From assembly GCF_000021685.1 (NCBI RefSeq), contig NC_011959.1, positions 620,001 to 684,000 on the forward strand: DNA of 64,000 nt, in the 5' to 3' direction. Below the pieces are notes generated by a model. That model made no database searches, was not told the origin of the DNA, and saw only the letters and a list, made by a program, of their open reading frames with translations. A program made the translations under genes and the position numbers. Source of the DNA: Thermomicrobium roseum DSM 5159 (GTDB taxonomy: Bacteria; Chloroflexota; Chloroflexia; Thermomicrobiales; Thermomicrobiaceae). Positions 59,036 to 64,000 of the stretch are shown in pieces. How positions within the stretch are numbered: the first letter of the stretch is position 1; the number at the start of each line of letters is the position of its first letter.

Positions 59036-60781
59036 CTACGCCTGCCGATGAGTAGCCGCGCGCCCGTGCGCCTGGCGACGCAGGATCTGAAGTTCGTGTA
59101 ACTGCGCACGAGCTGCGTCATCCGCAGGATCCAATGCAACGAGTTGCTCGGCCGTCGCCAGCGCATCGTCGAGACGGCGTTCTTGGAGGAATCGGCGGAG
59201 GGCTGTCCACAGCTGCGCTCGCGCCCGGTCGAGATGCCCAGCACGTAAGAGGGCGGTCGCTGCGGCGACGTGTCGCTCGGCGCTTCCCTCATCCGTCGTT
59301 GCCAGGAGTTCAGCGGCGAGTGCTAGTCGGGGTCGGTCGTCCGACATTTCAGCGAGTGTCTGCGCGCGCTCCAAGAGGGCGACAGACTGCGCGATCGCTC
59401 CTCGATCGTGCGCTCGTGTCGCTGCCGCGATGAGTGTATCAATCGCACGACTGGTACGGCCGGCTCGGGTCTCGGTGTTGATGACGAAATCGATCGCCGC
59501 ATCCTCACCAGGGTCGACTCGTATCAGTTGGTGAAGAACGGAGAGGAGAGTCGTGCGATCGCCCTGCTGGTGCGCGAACTTCGCGGCGAGACGCAACACG
59601 CTACCTGCCGAGGCATGGAAGCCTGCGAGATCCAAGCGAGTGGCGAGTGCCGAGAGTTCCGCAGCCGTCGCCCCGCATGACTCGAGAAGACGAAGAGCCT
59701 GCCGGTGCCACGAAGGTATTTCGGAGCAGAGCGCATACTCCGCGATGGCCATGGGATTCAGTTCGGGAAGGAGAGTGCGTACGAGGGAGGCCTGCTCGTC
59801 GCTCTCGGTGAGAAGAGACATAAGGTCGGATAGCGCCTCGCTGAATGCCGCCGAATCGGTCCGATCGGGTCTTCCTGGAATGAGCAAGCCAGCAGCGAGC
59901 GCTCGCGCGATGCGCGATCCACTGCGAAACAGGACGTGCAGAGGCGGATCGATCGCGTGCACACCAACGTACCTGCTGAGGAGCGCGGCTATCAGTTGCG
60001 CGCGAGGATCGTCGTGTTCGAGATGAGCGACGATACGTTCGACGAACAGCTGCCGTGCCGAAGGATGGGGGAATGAGGAAAGTGCCCTGACGATCTTTTG
60101 GAGAAGAATCCAGCACGTCGGTTCAGGCGCGATCGTCGCCATTCGAGCGAGGAGTATCCATTGCCAGTATGTATACGGCTGCGGCCAGGTCTCGATGGGT
60201 CCGAGTCGGGTGATCGGGTCCGTTGCTCGGTTCTCCAGAGCCTCCTCGAGTAGAAGCCACCAGGCCTCTTCGTCCGAGCGATACGTTTCCATCCACGCGG
60301 CAAGGAATGTAGCCGCTGTCTCGTGTTTCCCCTGGTGAGAAAGAAGGCGCAATACGATGGGCAGATAGGCCTTGCGAAGCGCTGCTGGACCAGCGAGCAA
60401 TTGTCGCGCCAGTTCTTCGAGTGAATGACGACCCTCGTGACTGACCAGCCAGTCGAGCAACATCGCTTCGGTAGGGGAGATCCACGCGGGATCGAGCTGT
60501 GATCGGCGCTGGAGCAGGCGCAAAAGAAGCCGAGCGCCGCGTCGATCGCCACGTAGGAGCACGATCTCGATGGCTCGAGCAGCGACTTCAGCATGGTCCG
60601 GTGCGACGGCGACAGCCTCGAGGAGCGCATCGATCGCCACGCCCCAGGCGTGCCTGCCAGCTGCCTTGCAGGCCTCCGTGAGCAGGGGCAAGGTCGGTGT
60701 CTCGAGCTCGAGGTGGCGATGAATCGCGCTCTCGAGCAAGTCACCTTCTGGGGTGGTCGCCCGTCCGTGTCGGTGGCTCAT
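59036..60781 (-). CDS. Helical-repeat (TPR-like) protein of unknown function
   Basis: The 581-residue protein is almost all helical, with repeated Ala/Leu/Arg units of about 35 residues (for example AIDALLEAVAVAPDHAEVAA, AIEIVLLRGDRRGARLLLRL, LDDALATAEQLVALDPADDA), consistent with a TPR or other alpha-solenoid fold. There are no membrane helices, no signal peptide and few cysteines. GAGG sits 5 bases before the ATG. It is the last gene after dnaB, the DnaD-like gene and the helicase-loader gene. The context hints at a replication or scaffold role but gives no direct support for one. Confidence 0.75.
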   Translation of the reverse strand: MSHRHGRATTPEGDLLESAIHRHLELETPTLPLLTEACKAAGRHAWGVAIDALLEAVAVAPDHAEVAARAIEIVLLRGDRRGARLLLRLLQRRSQLDPAWISPTEAMLLDWLVSHEGRHSLEELARQLLAGPAALRKAYLPIVLRLLSHQGKHETAATFLAAWMETYRSDEEAWWLLLEEALENRATDPITRLGPIETWPQPYTYWQWILLARMATIAPEPTCWILLQKIVRALSSFPHPSARQLFVERIVAHLEHDDPRAQLIAALLSRYVGVHAIDPPLHVLFRSGSRIARALAAGLLIPGRPDRTDSAAFSEALSDLMSLLTESDEQASLVRTLLPELNPMAIAEYALCSEIPSWHRQALRLLESCGATAAELSALATRLDLAGFHASAGSVLRLAAKFAHQQGDRTTLLSVLHQLIRVDPGEDAAIDFVINTETRAGRTSRAIDTLIAAATRAHDRGAIAQSVALLERAQTLAEMSDDRPRLALAAELLATTDEGSAERHVAAATALLRAGHLDRARAQLWTALRRFLQERRLDDALATAEQLVALDPADDAARAQLHELQILRRQAHGRAATHRQA

Positions 60782-60850
60782 GAATCCTCGCGATCCCTGC
60801 CGTACCCTACATGGAGATTTCGGTAATATCGGGGAAACGCTTGAGAGTGG

Positions 60851-61669
60851 TCAGGAGGAGAGGCGAGAGCGCCGAAGCCGATAATCGCCAGCGCGAATGA
60901 AAACCGCGCGGCAAATCGCCCGGTCGCACAGACGAGAACGGATTCGCTCGTCGAGATCATCGAGATCGCGGTTCGTCGTGATGACAGTCGGCTTTCGCTG
61001 GTTGTACCGGTAATTGATGATCTGAAACAACTTCTCGGTCGCCCAAGGTGTCGTGTGCTCGGTTCCGAGGTCATCGAGGACGAGCAGGCCCGCATTGCGC
61101 ACTTGCTCGAAGCGATTGTCGTAACTGTCGGTTCGGTCGGGTGCGAAGGTGGCACGCAGGTAATCCAAGAGATCGGGCACGACGGTAAAGAGGGGGAAGA
61201 GCCGCTGATGGTGGAGTACGTAGTTCGCGATTGCCGCAGCGAGATGAGTCTTCCCGCACCCGAAACCACCCATGAGAAGCAGCCATCCATCCGGGTTACG
61301 GGCATACTCGAGTGCGATCCGATAGGCATCGGCGACGCCCGGCACGGTTGGATCGAACGATTCGAAGGTCCAGTCCTCGAGCTGTTCGAGCCCACTCAGT
61401 TCCAAGTACTGGCGGAGCAGTTTTGCTTCGCGTTCGCGGATCTTGCACTCGCACGGAATGATCCGGCCGAAGTTCGGGTGACCGACCGGCACGTCCATAC
61501 GGAGATAGCCTGCTCCCTTGCAAATGGGACAGTGGTCACCCGCTCGGGGATCCCGAGGTAAAGCCCCCGTGCCCTCAGTCGGTCTCGCTGAAGAGGGGGG
61601 CGTACTTGCCTCGGAGATACTTATCGGGATCGAGCTGGCGAGCGCGTTGATCTCGCGGATGGGTCTCAT
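60851..61669 (-). CDS. DnaI/DnaC-like helicase-loader ATPase
   Basis: The 272-residue protein would load the DnaB helicase onto DNA. The N-terminal third has a Pro/Ser-rich start and a zinc-finger-like pattern HCPICKGAGYLRMDVP with CECK further on. The AAA+ part has Walker A LLMGGFGCGKTHLAAAIANY, Walker B LLVLDDLGTEHTTPWATEKL, sensor 1 TVITTNRD, and an arginine-finger segment (ERIRSRLCDRAICRAVFI). The ATG at 61669 has AAGGA 8 bases upstream but lies 95 bases inside the preceding gene. IstB-type transposition helpers share the fold; the dnaB and DnaD-like neighbours favour a replication role. Confidence 0.85.
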   Translation of the reverse strand: MRPIREINALASSIPISISEASTPPSSARPTEGTGALPRDPRAGDHCPICKGAGYLRMDVPVGHPNFGRIIPCECKIREREAKLLRQYLELSGLEQLEDWTFESFDPTVPGVADAYRIALEYARNPDGWLLLMGGFGCGKTHLAAAIANYVLHHQRLFPLFTVVPDLLDYLRATFAPDRTDSYDNRFEQVRNAGLLVLDDLGTEHTTPWATEKLFQIINYRYNQRKPTVITTNRDLDDLDERIRSRLCDRAICRAVFIRAGDYRLRRSRLSS

Positions 61670-62279
61670 GGTCACGTCCTTCGGTGGCCCAACGCTCGAG
61701 GATCCGCTGGACATAGCGCCAGTTCCGGCGACCGTAGTGTACTGCTTCGACGATGGCTGCCTCAACCCACGCTGCTGGGTAGCGTTCGATCGCCTCAGCG
61801 AGTTGCTCAGCGATGAGTGGCGTCAGTGGCCCAATATTCTGCTCGTACAAAGCGAAGACGTTCGGCCGCTCGACATCGATGCGCTGTTGGATATCCAGCC
61901 GGATAGGAAGGAGAGCAGCCGGATCGCGCCGTGCCGTCGCGATCGTCGAAAGAGTGGCCAACGCGACCCATTCGCTCGTGCCACCACTCGGTGCAGAACT
62001 GCGCAGCCGCACGAGAAAACCGCGGGCAACAGCGACCTCGATCGCTCGCTGGATTTCTTGATCCGGAGAGCGATCCGTACCCCCAGGACGGATACCACGA
62101 CGCAAAGCCGAATCACTGAGGAGCGCGGCAATCGGTATCGCTGAACTGCCGTGGAGGGTCGCGAGCCGGGCAGTCGCGAGTACGACCTTGATCGTTGCGA
62201 CATCACGCGCTTGACTGATCAAGCGTTCGGCCAGATCGATGGGAAGACAACCGGGCACACCGACCGCATCACGCTCCAT
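61575..62279 (-). CDS. DnaD-domain replication protein
   Basis: The 234-residue protein has an N-terminal winged-helix-like region (about 1-100, IKVVLATARLATLHGSSAIP, REIQRAIEVAVARGFL-type helices) and a C-terminal DnaD domain, LTPLIAEQLAEAIERYPAAW and HYGRRNWRYVQRILERWAT, matching the DnaB_2/DnaD pattern ending in YxxxILxxW. The tail DKYLRGKYAPLF is also typical. Firmicute DnaD and DnaB proteins remodel origin DNA and help load the helicase. The ATG at 62279 has GAGGAGG just upstream. It lies between dnaB and the loader gene, which it overlaps by 95 bases. Confidence 0.82.
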   Translation of the reverse strand: MERDAVGVPGCLPIDLAERLISQARDVATIKVVLATARLATLHGSSAIPIAALLSDSALRRGIRPGGTDRSPDQEIQRAIEVAVARGFLVRLRSSAPSGGTSEWVALATLSTIATARRDPAALLPIRLDIQQRIDVERPNVFALYEQNIGPLTPLIAEQLAEAIERYPAAWVEAAIVEAVHYGRRNWRYVQRILERWATEGRDHETHPRDQRARQLDPDKYLRGKYAPLFSETD

Positions 62280-62292
62280 CCGGCCTCCTCGT

Positions 62293-63645
62293 TCACGCAC
62301 CGGGTTCGCGATAGAGTTCGAGATCGGCAAAGCGAGCTGTTCGATCGAAGAAGCGAAGGTGCACGGTATCCGTCGGTCCGTTCCGGTGCTTGGCCACGAT
62401 GATTTCGGCGATTCCCCGACGGTCGGTGTCGGGGTTGTAAATCTCGTCCCGGTAAATGAAGATGACGACATCCGCATCTTGTTCCAGGCTACCGCTCTCC
62501 CGCAGGTCGCTCAGGAGCGGCCGATGATCCGTTCGCGTCTCAACGGCTCGAGAGAGCTGCGACAGGGCCAGGACAGGCACGTTGAGTTCACGGGCCAGCG
62601 CTTTGAGTCCGCGCGAGATTTCCGAAATCTCCTGGACGCGGTTTTCAGCTCGGCGGGCGTGCATCAGCTGAAGGTAATCGACGATCACGAGGTCGAGGCC
62701 GTGCTCGGCCATCAGGCGTCGAGCCTTGCTGCGGAGTTCCATGACGCTGATTCCGGGCGTATCGTCGATGAAGATCCTAGCTTCAGCCAAGCGACCGAAG
62801 GCTCGCGAGATCGCGTCCCACTCTTGCTCGTCGATATAGCCGAGACGGAGCCGGTGCGTATCGATTCCTGTCTCCATAGCTAAGAGGCGCTGGACGAGTT
62901 GTTCAGCCGACATTTCGAGGCTAAAGATGGCGACCACTTTGCCCGCCTTGACGGCGGCATGATGGGCGATGCTGAGCTGGAAGGACGTCTTTCCCACCGA
63001 GGGGCGTGCCGCCAGGATGATCAAGTCCGAGCGTTGGAGTCCTCCAGTGAGTTTGTCCAGATCGGCGAACCCGGTGGGAACGCCGATGACTTCGCCGCGG
63101 TGCTGCTGGATATAGTCGAGCTTCTCGAAGAACTGCTCGAGCACTTGACCGACGGAAACGAAGTCACGACTCGCTCGGCGCTGCGAGACATCGAAGATGA
63201 GGCGCTCGGCTCGCTCGATCGCTTCGTCCGCTTCGATTCGTTCGTCGAAGCCGAGGCGAACGATTTCCGTTCCAGCGCCGATCAGTCGGCGCAAAGTCGC
63301 TGTGCGCTCGACGATCCGAGCATAGTATTCGACGTGGACGGCGCTCGGCACCACGCTGAGGAGCTCAGTGAGGTAGGCGACGCCGCCGGCATCGTCGAGG
63401 CGTCCGGTCCGTTCGAGTTCGTCGACGACCGTCACGAAGTCGGCGGGTACCCGCCGGTTGTAAAGGTCGAGCAGAGCCTGGTAGATGATACTATGGCTCC
63501 CGCGAAAGAAATCGTCAGGTCGGAGGAAGGAAGCAACCCGAATGATGGCGTCGCGATCGATGAGCAGGCTACCGAGCACGGCCTGCTCGGCCTCGATATT
63601 GTGCGGCGGTAACCGCTCGATGGCCTCGGCAGTCGTGCTCGTCAT
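62293..63645 (-). CDS. dnaB: Replicative DNA helicase DnaB
   Basis: DnaB is the hexameric helicase that opens the replication fork. The 450-residue protein has the N-terminal primase-interacting domain (PPHNIEAEQAVLGSLLIDRD, FFRGSHSIIYQALLDLYNR) and the RecA-like C-terminal domain with Walker A LAARPSVGKTSFQLSIAHHA, Walker B VIVDYLQLM, and LSQLSRAVETRTDHRP. No intein is present; the length is normal. AGGAG lies 7 bases before the ATG. It follows rplI closely, a very common bacterial pair. Confidence 0.97.
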   Translation of the reverse strand: MTSTTAEAIERLPPHNIEAEQAVLGSLLIDRDAIIRVASFLRPDDFFRGSHSIIYQALLDLYNRRVPADFVTVVDELERTGRLDDAGGVAYLTELLSVVPSAVHVEYYARIVERTATLRRLIGAGTEIVRLGFDERIEADEAIERAERLIFDVSQRRASRDFVSVGQVLEQFFEKLDYIQQHRGEVIGVPTGFADLDKLTGGLQRSDLIILAARPSVGKTSFQLSIAHHAAVKAGKVVAIFSLEMSAEQLVQRLLAMETGIDTHRLRLGYIDEQEWDAISRAFGRLAEARIFIDDTPGISVMELRSKARRLMAEHGLDLVIVDYLQLMHARRAENRVQEISEISRGLKALARELNVPVLALSQLSRAVETRTDHRPLLSDLRESGSLEQDADVVIFIYRDEIYNPDTDRRGIAEIIVAKHRNGPTDTVHLRFFDRTARFADLELYREPGA

Positions 63646-63658
63646 GGCACACTCCTGC

Positions 63659-64000
63659 TCATTCGTTCTCGCCAGCTCGACCGCCTTCTTCTGGTACGAC
63701 CTCGACGATCACGGTGGGGCGAAGACTGCCGACCAGGTGAATCGGGACCCGGTGTTCGCCGAGCGAGCGGATCGGTTCTTCTAGCTCGACTGCCCGTCGG
63801 TCGATCTCGTGACCGACCAGCTGGCTGAGTCGTTCGGCGATGTCGCGTCCCGTGATGGACCCGTAGAGTCGTCCGCTCTCACCGACGCGGGCTGGGATAA
63901 CCACACGGAATCCCTCGAGGCGCTGGGCGAGGTCGCGGAGTGCCTGCTCGGCCCGTTCGATCCGGCGACGCTGCGCCGCGAGCCGTGCTTGCGCGACCGC
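63659..64000 (-). CDS. rplI: Large ribosomal subunit protein bL9, 5' part cut by window edge
   Basis: 113 codons up to the stop at 63659 are in the window; the first 35-40 residues lie beyond position 64000. What is seen is the long central helix (AQARLAAQRRRIERAEQALR) and the C-terminal domain with VVIPARVGESGRLYGSITGR, DIAERLSQLVGHEIDRRAVE and LGEHRVPIHLVGSLRPTVIV. The missing part should be the N-terminal rRNA-binding domain. The stop is 13 bases ahead of the dnaB ATG. Confidence 0.95.
   Translation of the reverse strand, partial: AVAQARLAAQRRRIERAEQALRDLAQRLEGFRVVIPARVGESGRLYGSITGRDIAERLSQLVGHEIDRRAVELEEPIRSLGEHRVPIHLVGSLRPTVIVEVVPEEGGRAGENE

Noticed and set aside
60851..61669. Reading the loader ATPase as an IstB transposition helper
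   Set aside because: The AAA+ fold is shared, but there is no transposase or terminal repeat nearby, and dnaB and a DnaD-domain gene sit directly upstream.

Overview
The window looks like part of the chromosome of a thermophilic member of the Chloroflexota, class Thermomicrobia (Thermomicrobium-like). This is inferred from the mix of genes, the high GC with C/G-ending codons, and an isocitrate dehydrogenase of the Thermus type with its extra C-terminal domain. No database search was possible, so the genus is a judgement. The region is dense housekeeping DNA. I see no insertion sequence, prophage, CRISPR array, rRNA or plasmid gene.

Layout. 1-5.2 kb: a partial unknown gene, an orphan OmpR-type regulator, a 775-base stretch without a convincing gene, a small unknown gene, then an overlapping trio (PP2C phosphatase, TIM-barrel hydrolase, ruvA). 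5.2-12.5 kb: a minus-strand operon pheS-pheT-hisZ-hisG-hisD. 12.6-17.6 kb: eno, gpmI, ilvD. 17.6-20.7 kb: icd-purE-purK. 20.8-25.3 kb: nadD-secD-secF-FAD oxidoreductase. 25.4-28.7 kb: a membrane protein whose 3' end overlaps the convergent gyrA. 28.8-31.6 kb: inositol-phosphate synthase followed by two lipid-acyltransferase-family genes, one apparently lacking the active site. 32.0-38.2 kb: a tightly overlapped operon purA-fabZ-GT9-GT9-GT4-GT9. 38.3-41.9 kb: a DnaJ-like gene, two DUF4013 membrane proteins and lexA with an operator-promoter. 42.0-45.2 kb: cvpA-like, mutS2 and a DUF2007 gene. 45.2-50.7 kb: mfd, and divergently comEA-comEC. 50.7-56.0 kb: the translation cluster tRNA-Thr, tRNA-Tyr, tuf, rpmG, tRNA-Trp, secE, nusG, rplK, rplA, rplJ, rplL, tRNA-Pro. 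56.1-58.9 kb: an ANTAR regulator and the cdaA-ybbR c-di-AMP pair. 59.0-64.0 kb: a replication operon rplI(partial)-dnaB-dnaD-like-dnaI-like-helical-repeat protein.

How the genes work together. The most distinctive block is 28.8-38.2 kb. Inositol-phosphate synthase, PatA/LpxL-family acyltransferases, a GT4 and three GT9 glycosyltransferases could together make inositol- and sugar-bearing membrane lipids or a surface glycan. Thermomicrobia are reported to have diol-based phosphoinositide and acylmannoside lipids, so this block is a reasonable candidate, but the link is inference. Repair genes (ruvA, lexA, mutS2, mfd) are scattered among these operons. lexA carries a GAAC-N4-GTTC operator between near-consensus -35 and -10 boxes. 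Starts were chosen by ribosome binding sites, by ATGA/GTGA overlaps and by family N-termini, and many differ from the longest open frame.
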